DNA of 64,000 nt from Hedera helix (lineage: Eukaryota; Streptophyta; Magnoliopsida; Apiales; Araliaceae), in NCBI GenBank assembly GCA_947179155.2, contig OX359273.1, positions 10,789,001-10,853,000 of the forward strand, given 5' to 3'. The notes beneath the pieces were generated by a model. That model did not search any database. It saw only the letters and a list, made by a program, of their open reading frames with translations, and had not been told where the DNA came from. This document shows, piece after piece, positions 34,867 to 44,829 of the stretch. Made by a program: the position numbers and the translations under genes. Numbering within the stretch: position 1 is the first letter of the stretch; each line of letters begins with the position of its first letter.

Positions 34867-35161
34867 GCCTTGTGTGTGTGCAATAAACTATATATAAATA
34901 AATAGGTAGACAACTTTTGTCAATTACATCAACATGTAACTCCTTGTATTTTGCCTCTTAGATTATTATGATCATGTGTGTGCACATCCAAATCAAAATT
35001 ATCTAAGTTAAGTCAGACCTAGCACTTCCATATAAGTGAAGAAAAAAATACTGCCCTTGTGTGTGCACAACAAAACAGCAATGTTCAATTCCTTATAAGC
35101 ATCAAATGTAATAAAACAACATCTCAAATGATCGATATAAGCCTTGTGTGTGCACAACAAA
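34867..35161 (-). repeat. Four spaced copies of a TGTGTGCAC motif in the copia B leader
   Basis: Copies lie near 34867, 34971, 35053 and 35142; the last two share CCTTGTGTGTGCACAACAAA. Three include the 8-base palindrome TGTGCACA, and arms TTGTG/CACAA can form a small hairpin. The position in the leader is that of a packaging or dimerisation signal, which is an inference only. Confidence 0.5.
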
Positions 35162-35410
35162 CGTATATTGATTATTTGATACTCTATCGTTTTATCATGC
35201 TAGAAGGTGACGTTCGATATTCTAAATATCTTTGAACGTTACAACTTAATATTTTAGTAGTAGAATAAATTAGAATCATTCTAATTTTATTTAATTGAAT
35301 TAAACTTTTTAATTAATGAATTAAACTTTTTAATTCATTTTATAAATAATATTTATTCTACATTATGAGGGGTTTGTTAATATTAATTGTCTCATCTTAT
35401 TTAGCGCACA

Positions 35411-35413
<3 letters not shown>

Positions 35414-35464
<51 letters not shown>
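35414..35464. repeat. TA microsatellite in copia B leader
   Basis: About 25 uninterrupted AT dinucleotides. Similar tracts in the same leader lie at 36250-36292 and 36598-36628. Confidence 0.9.
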
Positions 35465-35469
<5 letters not shown>

Positions 35470-36246
35470 CTCGTCGTATTATTTAACATGCGAAGCATGT
35501 TTGGATAATATATAATATATATAAACAAGCATGCACATATAGAATACTATATTCTACTTGGATTGATTATGGACTTTTATTCTAGTTTGGTTCACTAGAG
35601 CTACCAAGTGAACCAAAAGGTCAAACCTATGGTGCAAGAATAAATTAAATTATATGTAACTATTACATTTAAATTCGGGCTCCATTACAAACGGGTCTTC
35701 ATGCGCTCCTTGCTCCTTGACTCCAATTCTTCAAAATAATTCTAACTAATCCTATTACAAATTATTTATAATAAATAAGAAACCTTGATGAACAATCAAG
35801 GGGAAGTACATAGAGAGGGAGATAGAATTATACATAAGAAAAATTAGAAAGACGAGGTACGCAGACCCCATTTATAAAACTCATTCATTCATGCATCCAT
35901 TTAAAATTAAATCCAATCACATTGGTCAAATAGTCCATAATCAATCCCATTTATTATCATATATATCAACATATATATCAATAAATAATATTCATCGCAT
36001 GAATTAAATAAATCATTCCATACATGTATTGGTATCATTTAATGGGCAATTTAAAGTTGCATAAAATCTAATTTCATGTTTAAAATAAACCTTTTATTTT
36101 AATTATAAAATTAAAAATAAACTATTTATTTTTATTATTTTAAAATTACCCAAAATAAACTCTTTTATTTTGAAATTTTAAAATTTGTACAAAATTACCA
36201 AACTGTTTGGATAATTAATATATATTATAAATATATCATATATATT

Positions 36247-36294
<48 letters not shown>

Positions 36295-36594
36295 CATGAC
36301 CGTACAGCCCAATATCCAAATTACCGAAAACTGGCTTCAATTTCCGAAAGCAGTGCATACATTGCCTTTTGGTTATTAAAATATATTATATATATCTTAC
36401 TATGTTATTATATATATACAACAACTACCGGGTTTATATATATATAAATCGAAAACCGTGGCTGCTTTTTTTTCCGGAAAAAGTGGCGGCTGCTATACCA
36501 AATATAATTCCATTCGTGACACAATTTCGGGACAAAGCTGAATATCATATATATACAAACCACATGTGCTTTACACAATCCGAAACAGGCGCAG

Positions 36595-36629
<35 letters not shown>

Positions 36630-36814
36630 CTGAAATCCTGCGGCTGTAAAAGAAACGGAACAATTCTTTACCTAAATTGTAGAATTGTTTTCCAAAATCA
36701 ATTTCGGTATTAAAAAATAATAATTTTATATAATAAATTATGCCCAATAAATTGCTCTAAACACATACTCATACATATATGGAATCAAAACAATTAATAA
36801 TCCGCATAAAGTTT

Positions 36815-36828
36815 GGCTCTTGATGCCA
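36815..36828 (-). other. Primer binding site of copia B
   Basis: The minus strand reads TGGCATCAAGAGCC, one base from the copies in copia A and C (TGGTATCAAGAGCC). It is complementary to the 3' end of initiator tRNA-Met with an extra A. It lies one base from the LTR end at 36830. Confidence 0.75.
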
Positions 36829-36829
36829 C

Positions 36830-38664
36830 TGTTGGTTTGTAAAATTCATAGACGCAATCAAATTGCACAAAATAGCGGAAGCATGGTAAAATCAAATTTA
36901 AAATTTACAAACCATAATTCAAGATCGACCTTTATGCGCAACTATTAATTAATAAAGAAGAAGTTAGAGATATACCCTTGTAGAACTCAAAGCTTTAACG
37001 GGTACAAGTTCACCTCCAAATCCTTCGCGTTCTCCTTGAATTTCACCGATTGGATTCTAATGATCAATGTTAGCCACCCAAGTGTTTGGCCTCTAGAGGT
37101 GATCCACCAAGGAATAATAATAATTCCAGAAGTGGGTGATGGCAAACCCTAGTTTTCTCTCTCTAGAGAATATGTGAGTACTCTCCTAAAACTTGTGGAA
37201 GTGTATGTGTGTAACCTTAATCCATAATAAGACTTCTCTTATTTATAGATTTAGTAAACCCTCCTAAAACCTTTAGGAATAGGGTTTTTAATTAAACTCC
37301 TAATCTAATTAGAAACTTAATTAATTTAATATAATAATTATAATTCCTAAACTATTTAGGAACTTAATTATTAATTATGAGAGTACTCTTATTAATTAAT
37401 TCCTAAACCATTTAGGAACTAAATAATAATGATAATAGTAATAATAATAATAAGACTCCTATTATTAATTTATAATTAGTATTTCCAAAATACTAAATAA
37501 TAAATATTAAGCTATTTAATTTATTCTATCTACATAGTATAAATTAAATATACTTAATTCATTATTACAATTATGTCATTTACTTCTTAAATAATTATTA
37601 TTTTTTTGCAGTGTGACCCTTTAGGTTCTCCATATTAAACCTGTTATAGAATAAATTAATTAGAACTATTCTAATCTTATTTATATAAATAAATTAAACT
37701 ATTTAATTCATTTAAATAAATAATATTTATTCCATAATAAGGGTAAGCCCCCTTAGCGATCAACGCATTTCCAGATAATATAGATTTCAACATTTAATCA
37801 CAAAAGAACCTATTCGGCGAATAGTTATCGTACAATTCAATCCTTCTACCTCACAACGTCCCAATCAAATATAAAACATGGTATAACTGTCAAGTCTTAT
37901 TTTATTTGATTATATGCATTTCGATCCTTAAATGAATAACTCTAATTAATGTAAATTAGAAACTACTTTCTAATTTTCATTCTGCCTTGGCCAAGGACTA
38001 CTGAGTTGTCATTTATCGAATCGCATAGGACATTCCCTTCTTTTACTAGAAGTGGTAGATTATTTGTTGATCACTCACCTATCTCCATGTATGACTTATT
38101 ATATCCAATCATACCCTTTGAGACACCCTAAAGGTTTTAAGGAATATGTCAAAATATAATTCATCATACACAAGATACTATGATGATCTCAAGTCTAAGG
38201 ATCACTTGTACTACTGTCACAAAAGGAACTCCTATTGACAGGCAAGTAAGACTCCATTAGGTGTTCCTTGAGCGAGTCACGTTCAGTGAACTTATTATCT
38301 AATAAGCATCTACATACTTGTTTTAGTGTCTCTATACAAATGATTATGAAATCAATCATTCTCTTCATAAGAGCAAGCATAGTATGTACTAATCTATCTG
38401 GATTCACTAATCCCCTTTTTTAGTGATCCAACGATTAGGAACAATTTTAGTTTTGAGCTATCTTGAATTTAGATCTCATTAGCATGATCCTCATCATGGT
38501 TCTAAAAGTATTGCTCGAAAACTATGGGTTTATCCATTTGACTAATTCAAGTAATTAATCATGAATAAAGAAATGTCTTAATTCTTTTATTAATAAACGA
38601 ACAAGATTACAAAGTATATGCTTATCAAATCAAATGTGATTGTCTTGAGGGCATACTACTTTCA
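36830..38664 (-). repeat. 5' LTR of copia B
   Basis: 1,835 bases from TGTTGGTTTGT to CTACTTTCA, directly followed by the target duplication TGGTT and then integrase P. A TATA box on the sense strand lies at 37241-37247. Upstream of it are palindromes such as ATTCCTAAACTATTTAGGAA near 37340 and TTCCTAAACCATTTAGGAA near 37410. Confidence 0.9.
37241..37247 (-). promoter_or_regulatory. TATA box of copia B 5' LTR
   Basis: ATTTATA on plus is TATAAAT on the sense strand, in CTATAAATAAGAG. Same place as in copia A and C. Confidence 0.6.
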
Positions 38665-38669
38665 TGGTT

Positions 38670-39759
38670 TACTTCAACCATTGGATATACCAAAATGGAA
38701 ATCGGAGCACATTACGATGGACTTCGTGGTGGGACTTCCAGTCACTCAGAAGGGGTATGATGCGATATGGGTCGTCGTGGACAAATTGACAAAGTCAACG
38801 CACATTTTGCCAATCAATATTCGATTTAATCTAAATCAATTAGCGAAATTATATATAAAAGAGATTGTTTCACGACATGGGGTATCGGTATCGATTGTTT
38901 TCGATCGAGATCCGCACTTCACGTCGAAATTTTGGAGAAGCTTACAAGGGCGAATGGGGACACAGCTGAGGTTAAGTACTGCATACCATTCGCAGACTGA
39001 TGGACAGAGCAAAAGGATAATTCAAACTTTGGAAGACATGCTCAGAGCTTGTGTGATAGATTTCAAAGGAAGCTGGGATGACCACCTACCTCTTGTCGAA
39101 TTTGCTTATAACAACAGTTACCAGGCAAGCATTGGCATGCCACCATATGAAGCTCTTTATGGAAGGGAATGCAGAACGCCTCTATGTTGGGACAAGGTAG
39201 GAGAATGTCGACTTTTGGGGCCAGAATTGGTGCAACAAATAGCTGAGGTAGTGAAAATAATAAGAGTTCGACTAGTTGCAGCTCAGGATCGACAGAAGAA
39301 ATATGCGAATTTACATCGACAGAGTCAAAATTTTGAGGTTGGTAGTTTTGTGTTTTTGAAAGTATCTCCCTGGAAAGGGAAGATGAGGTTTGGAAAGAAA
39401 GAGAAGTTAAGTCCAAGGTTCATAGGACCGTTCGAGGTATTAAAGCGAGTAGGCGAGGTGGCGTGCGAGGTGGCTTTACCTCATGAACTGGAGCATATTC
39501 ACAATGTGTTCCACGTTTCAGTGTTACGACCATATAAGCCTGATTATAAGCACGTGATATCCTATGAGCCCATTCAACGAGAGAAATATTTGACGTACGA
39601 GGAGATCCCTGTGTAAATAGTAGACATAAAGGAACAAATATTAAGGAATAAAGTTATACCTTCTGTAAAGGTAATATGACATAACCACAATGTCGAGGAG
39701 GCTACGTGGGAGTTAGAAGATAAGATGAAGAGATATTACCCCCACTTATTTGTGTAACC
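38670..39759 (+). pseudogene. pol (INT): Integrase core and chromodomain, chromovirus P
   Basis: The open part to 39616 reads ITMDFVVGLP..VVVDKLTKS (first catalytic Asp region), VFDRDPHFTSKFW (second Asp) and STAYHSQTDGQSKRIIQTLED, where the catalytic Glu of the usual GQSER is Lys. Then GSWDDHLPLVEFAYNNSYQ, the GPFEVL segment and HNVFHVSVLRPY. After TAA and TAG codons at about 39614 the same frame continues as a chromodomain (IVDIKEQILRNKVIPSVKV, one stop for Trp, EEATWELEDKMKRYYPHLF) to the final stop at about 39759. Chromodomains mark chromoviruses. Catalytically dead by the Glu change alone. Confidence 0.9.
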
Positions 39760-39791
39760 TTGTATTGATTCCGAGGATGGAATCTTTATAA

Positions 39792-39813
39792 GGGGGGGGG
39801 GGGGGGGGGAGAA
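39792..39813 (+). other. Polypurine tract of chromovirus P: 18 consecutive G
   Basis: 18 G residues (39792-39809) followed by AGAA and the LTR start TGTAATAACC at 39814. Same length and layout as in M (17565-17586). Confidence 0.85.
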
Positions 39814-40269
39814 TGTAATAACCAAGAAAAACGTATTATTATTATTAATGAGAAATAAGAATATTTTAAAATTTATGTGTGTGCTCATACATTTATGTGT
39901 TATGTTACATGCATTAATAATTCAATTTAAATTGAATTAAATATGTGTTAAATAATAAAGTAAGTGATGATGATGATGAACTTAATTTATAATTAATTAA
40001 AGCTTATATAATATGCCTTGTGTGGCATAATAATTAAGATGGATCAATTAATTAATTAATTAATTAATTAATTGTGAGATGACTAAATAATGCAATGGAT
40101 TAATGAGGGTAATTAAATTAAACCCAATGTGAATATTATGAGGTCACATGAATTAATGTGGCATAGCCCAACATGTTAGAAATTAAAGTCCATGTGTGTA
40201 GAATTGCTAGAAAGTTGTTTGTCTTTTATGCTTGGAGTCATGTGGGAGTTATAATTATATAGAGTAAGG

Positions 40270-40331
<62 letters not shown>

Positions 40332-40464
40332 GTGCATGTGATGGTAATAATGAGGAAAGGCATGGTGTTTAGCCTTAAATTAGGGAATGGTTGACAACAC
40401 TTCAACTTCACCAAACCCTTTTTAGCCACTGGTAATGCATGTTTGGGGGATATATTGACACTCC

Positions 40465-40472
40465 TATAAATA
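40465..40472 (+). promoter_or_regulatory. TATA box of chromovirus P LTR
   Basis: TATAAATA inside the palindrome ACTCCTATAAATAGGAGT, about 650 bases from the LTR start. A leader-like stretch with GAGAGTTATAGAGAG follows. Confidence 0.65.
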
Positions 40473-41089
40473 GGAGTTCTCAAATTTTATTTTAAGGTTT
40501 GCTTGCATATAGTGAGAGTTATAGAGAGAAAATAAATGCTCATGGCCAATGAAAATTTAATTAGTGACCCATTGGCACCTAGTTGAACATGTCCAAAACA
40601 TAGTCCAATTATATGATCCAAATAATCCACTTTCTAGAATTCTTTATAATATATTATATATATAATCCATCATGAAGCTAGAATGCTAAATATATTTTTT
40701 TTAATGAAGATACCTAAGCCATCATGAAGGAGGATCATTATGTATCCCTTAAATTAGGGAATTGTACAAAGCTTTTCCAAAAATTGTGGAACCCTTGTAT
40801 AATAACTTACTAGATGGTTAAAATCTAATGGACTAATACATATATTCATACATGTATATGTATTGTACATGTATGAAAATTTCCCCATAAATAGGATCAT
40901 CCTATTCCATTTTCTATGAGAATTTCCCTATAAAATGAGCAAGATATGAGAATATATGAGTATTTTCCTATAAATGCTAAATTTTCTATGAGAATTTGCC
41001 TATAAAATGAGTAAGATATGAAAGATTGAATCAAAAAATATAGAAAAACAAAAATTTTAAAAATAATAATTTTGGTTTCTGCCAAGGGA

Positions 41090-41134
41090 GCGTTGTAGTG
41101 CCGCCCCCTAGTATAAAACCAGGCACTACAGCGC
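41090..41134 (+). other. GC-rich hairpin in the P LTR
   Basis: GCGTTGTAGTGCC (41090-41102) and GGCACTACAGCGC (41122-41134) form a 13-bp stem with one G-T pair and a 19-base loop. A run of CCGACCC-type repeats follows (41189-41210). It lies downstream of the TATA box, so it should be in the RNA. Confidence 0.6.
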
Positions 41135-41219
41135 CCGGTCAAAAGTTTCAGTTGACCCAGGTCGATCAAACCGGTTCGGTTAACTGGTCCGACCCGACCC
41201 GACCGCGAGAAAAAAATAA

Positions 41220-42060
41220 TTTATTTTTAATAATAATAATTGAAAATAATAATAAATAAATAAAATAATTAACAATTATTTTATTTATAAGTTAATTAAA
41301 ATAATAAATAAAATAAAATAATATTTTATTTGTAAAGTGATTAAATAATATTAAACAAATAAAATAATACTTTAAAGTTATTTTATTTGTGAGTTGATTC
41401 AATAAAAATAAAATAATATTATTTTATTGGTGAGTTAACATTAAACGAATAAAATAATAACTAAAAATTATTTTATTTGTAAGATAATAATGAAGATTAT
41501 TTACATAATTAAAATAGTATTAAAGGACTATTTTAATTATAGATTAATAATACATAAGCAATTAAAATAGTATTATAGATTATTTTAATTATGAATTAAT
41601 TAGAGTCAAACAATTAAAATAATATTAAGAATTATTTTATTTGTAACTCAATAATGAAGATGTAATTAAATAATGTTAACAATTATTTTGATTGTGAATT
41701 ATTAAAGGATGAACAATTAAAATAATATTAAGAATTATTTTAATTGTGTACTAATGAGGCATAATTAAATTAAAATAAGCGTAAATGTTACTCTAATTGG
41801 AAATTAAACAAATAAAATGATAACTTAAATTATTTTAGTTGTGGATTAATAAATGATGTTGAAAGAATATAATAATAAGTTATAAATAAATAAAGTGAGA
41901 TCATTTTGTTGCGAATCATTAAAAGATGATAATGAATAATGAAACAAATAGAATAATACAAAGTGTTATATTATTTGTGATAGTTAATGAATGAATGAAA
42001 TAAGGAATGTGAAAGATAATAATGTACGAACAAATAATTTTATTTGAAATTATATGCGTA
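41220..42060 (+). repeat. Array of short AT-rich inverted repeats in the P LTR
   Basis: Units of about 35-60 bases repeat the pair AATAAAATAAT..ATTATTTTATTTGT with drifting sequence, each able to fold. Similar arrays occupy the LTRs at 48040-48480 and 57120-57680. No coding sequence. Confidence 0.6.
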
Positions 42061-43271
42061 ATAATTTGAGGGTCCAAATTATATGGAATTTGTAAGTTAA
42101 ATCTATTAGATTATTATATGAAGGTTAATAAAATTTAACTGTTAGACGAATATGTTGAACATAGGTTGTTCAAAGGATAAGGAATTACAGTCTGATAGAG
42201 TCGACGATCCAGGCAAGTACTTTAGTTTGTACTTTTATCAATTCGTACAATTAGAATTAATTGATGGATTAATTCCTGTTTATCTATATTGCAAATATTA
42301 AACTATTATCTCTGAAGCTTGATTTAATATCATGATTATATCCTTGAACGGTTATTCGAACCCTAGTTGCGAACATTGAACGTATCAATTATTTCTAATG
42401 GTGTTGAGAAGTACGTCTATGCCATTTGTATCGGCTAGATCAATGATAAGATTGATTGTTAATTAATCATATTTTCTTGACAAAGTTATCCAAACCAATT
42501 GCCTTAGCGAGGACTCTTATAATATGATAAGATGAACGACTACTTCACGTCGGGGAACCAACATGCGCGCGAATAGCATGTTTAAGTGTTATGCATAACA
42601 TAGGGTACTTTAGGCTGATCACCTATTGTACTTGTAATTATTGCGAATTTTCAGTAAAATACTGTTAATTCAAGCATGTGTTCACGGTCCATAATGACCA
42701 CTCAGTTCAATAGATTTATTTATCTGAAAAATATTAAAATTCTTGATTTCATAAATATTCTTTTGTCCATAGTGACTTCCCAGTAATATAAATGATCAGA
42801 ATTGAAACTTTTGACACTTTCATTGTTCAAAATTCATTTACTAAATTCCTAAGCTTTTAATTATTGTTACATACCTTGACATATGTATTCCTGCACATAA
42901 ATGCTTACTATTATTGTTTTTATACTTGCTGGGCAAACTCGTTGCTCACCCTTGCTTCCTTTAAACATTATAGTTAAGTCTGAACAAGGCACTGGCTCAG
43001 GAAAAGATAAAGGCAAAGGCAAAGTTGCCGAATAGCCTTATTAAGATGTAGTAATTAAATTTTATTCAGTGTTGTTTTATGACTTATGTGGTACTTGTTA
43101 TTATTGAGGGGTGTTATGTTTTAGTAACGGTTGTGACACTTGGGACGCCAATATTTATGTTATCTCAATGTAATCTTATTATTCCGCATTTAGATTATAT
43201 TAGTTTGTTGCATGAGTTGGATCGTAAAGAACCAGATTCGAGGTACAGGTATCTAAATTTGGGGACGTTAC

Positions 43272-44060
43272 AACGACTCACAGTGCGCCGACTCTGACCG
43301 TCCTCCCTGAGATACCTCCTAATCTTGTTTCTCAGCCTACCAAAGGATGTGTCCAATGCAAAGTTCAAGGAATCAATCCTAGTTGTCCTAGCTTGGACAT
43401 CCCCCTTCAGATAATCTACCCTCCTAACAGATCTCACCCAAACCTCCTCTATACGGATCTTGTCTGCGATCTCCGAATCGAACTCTTCCTTCATGGCCTC
43501 ATGCTCTACCTTTAGCTTTGCCAGCTCTAGCTCTACCCATTGTTATTTCTCCCTCAGCTCAGTGTTACTAGCGAGCAACTAATGTACCAAAGACTTGTAC
43601 TATTCTTCCATGTCTTGATGTGTCTGATTCTGTTCCTCCACATGCCTCACCCGATCCTCCAACTCCAGGTTCCTATCTACCAACTGCTCAACTAAGTGAT
43701 CCTCGACAGGCAACTCCTCTGGTGAAGTATAATACTCCATCTCCTCAATAGCATCTGCTATAAACTTGTCTACATCCATTGGCTCCTCCTCAACTGCCAT
43801 CTCCTCATTAGTCTCAGCGACATGATCCTCATTGGCCTCATTAGTCTCAGCGACATGATCCTCATTGGCCTCATCAGCCTCATCAGACTCCTCAACCCTA
43901 TCATCATTGTATTGCCTCATTACTCAACCTCTGACTGGCTCATGTCTATCATCATAATCTAACTCCATCTACAACACTGGCTCTATTGGCTCAGCCACAT
44001 ATAATTGCTCCTTGACTACAGGTATATCAGTAAACTCCTTTACCACTCGACTAGGCTCAT
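43272..44060 (-). pseudogene. Acidic, coiled-coil accessory ORF of chromovirus C, truncated
   Basis: Read from 44060 leftwards it is collinear with the ORF at 12261-13089 and keeps one frame over its whole length, but has stops at several places, some where A has CAG. The longest open parts are 43600-43920 and 43195-43494. An 11-residue unit EANEDHVAETN is tandemly duplicated (33 bases) compared with A. The middle has an acidic tract, then EQLVDRNLELEDRVRHVEEQ, then the basic end. It is cut at 43272 by the end of the P LTR. The start codon region differs because about 240 bases of leader are missing. Function unknown; the conserved frame in A and C supports a real gene. Confidence 0.6.
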
Positions 44061-44069
44061 TTACCAACC

Positions 44070-44829
44070 TGTGGCGTCGCCAAATTCGGGTACAATACCT
44101 CAAATTCAGTGCTCACAATCCATACATCCAATCTCATCTAAACAACATTTAGTAACTAATGCAGAATAATATAAACTTATGTTGGTCATTACAAAAGGTT
44201 ATCTATATCCTAAGGTTCTATAACCTTTACCAAAATACATCACGAATATCTTAATTACATAAAAAGCTTCATGTTACATGATATAATGTTTCAATAAAAA
44301 CAACCTTTATTCTTTTCTTTGCATTTATCCTTAATCAAACTTTTTAGTTTAGCTGAAATAATTAATGATATTGTAAGGGTGAGCAACTACTTTTCTTAAT
44401 AAGTTTAAAAAAATAATAATGATTATATCATGAATAAAAAGGAATAACTTCTAAAGATTCAACAATATAAAACAATTTTGAACAATATAATCTATAATCA
44501 AGTGAAAGAATGAATATTGATTATTTACTACTAAGTGGTAAGTTAGACCTTGAACTATAATTAATATAAATCAATGCATTTAATCGTGTTTGTAATCGAA
44601 TAACCAGGTTTGTACTTGAGGGAATCAACTTCTTGTACACTATGTATATATATAACATTTACTCGCGTTTGTAATCGAATAACCGATATATAATTTCCCC
44701 ATTACGGATTTTTCTCTCAATCTTACAGTAAAAATCTGCACCAACAACTGGTTTGGGTTGCTTTTAAATTATTTAACTTGTAAATGTCTAACCGAAATAA
44801 TTGGCTTAGATTAATTATAAAATAGTTCA
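44070..44829 (-). repeat. 3' part of the 5' LTR of chromovirus C
   Basis: It starts (plus strand) TGTGGCGTCGCC, the inverse of the LTR end at 12015, and is about 90% similar to 11232-12015 inverted. It is broken at 44829 by copia C. It belongs with the accessory ORF on its left. Leader sequence between LTR and ORF is almost absent. Confidence 0.75.

Larger units (their letters stand above)
34591..36814 (-). mobile_element. Long untranslated leader of copia B
   Basis: About 2.2 kb between primer site and gag without a supportable gene. It holds four CTTGTGTGTGCAC-type repeats (34867-35161), three TA microsatellites (35414-35464, 36250-36292, 36598-36628), and a segment (35460-36230) shared with copia A at 3753-4604. 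The open frame at 36369-36713 crosses TA repeats and has no recognisable domain. Confidence 0.65.
29455..38664 (-). mobile_element. Copia element B, near full length, inserted in P integrase
   Basis: A 9,210-base insertion with TSD TGGTT (29450-29454 and 38665-38669), two long LTRs (29455-31287 and 36830-38664), primer site (36815-36828) and polypurine tract (31288-31296), all placing it on the minus strand. The order gag, integrase, reverse transcriptase/RNase H from right to left is that of Ty1/copia. The LTRs differ at about 7 of the first 400 bases (about 98% alike by eye), so the insertion is fairly young, yet every coding domain is broken. It was probably copied with proteins from another element. 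Confidence 0.9.
39814..43271 (+). repeat. 3' LTR of chromovirus P
   Basis: 3,458 bases from TGTAATAACC to GGGGACGTTACA. The polypurine tract precedes it and the accessory ORF of chromovirus C follows directly. Parts: U3 with a TA microsatellite (40272-40328), TATA box 40465-40472, a GC-rich hairpin (41090-41134), an AT-rich array of short inverted repeats (41220-42060) and a 3' part shared with the LTRs at 11232-12015 and 44070-44829. No gene is supported in it. The 5' LTR of P is missing. Confidence 0.9.
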
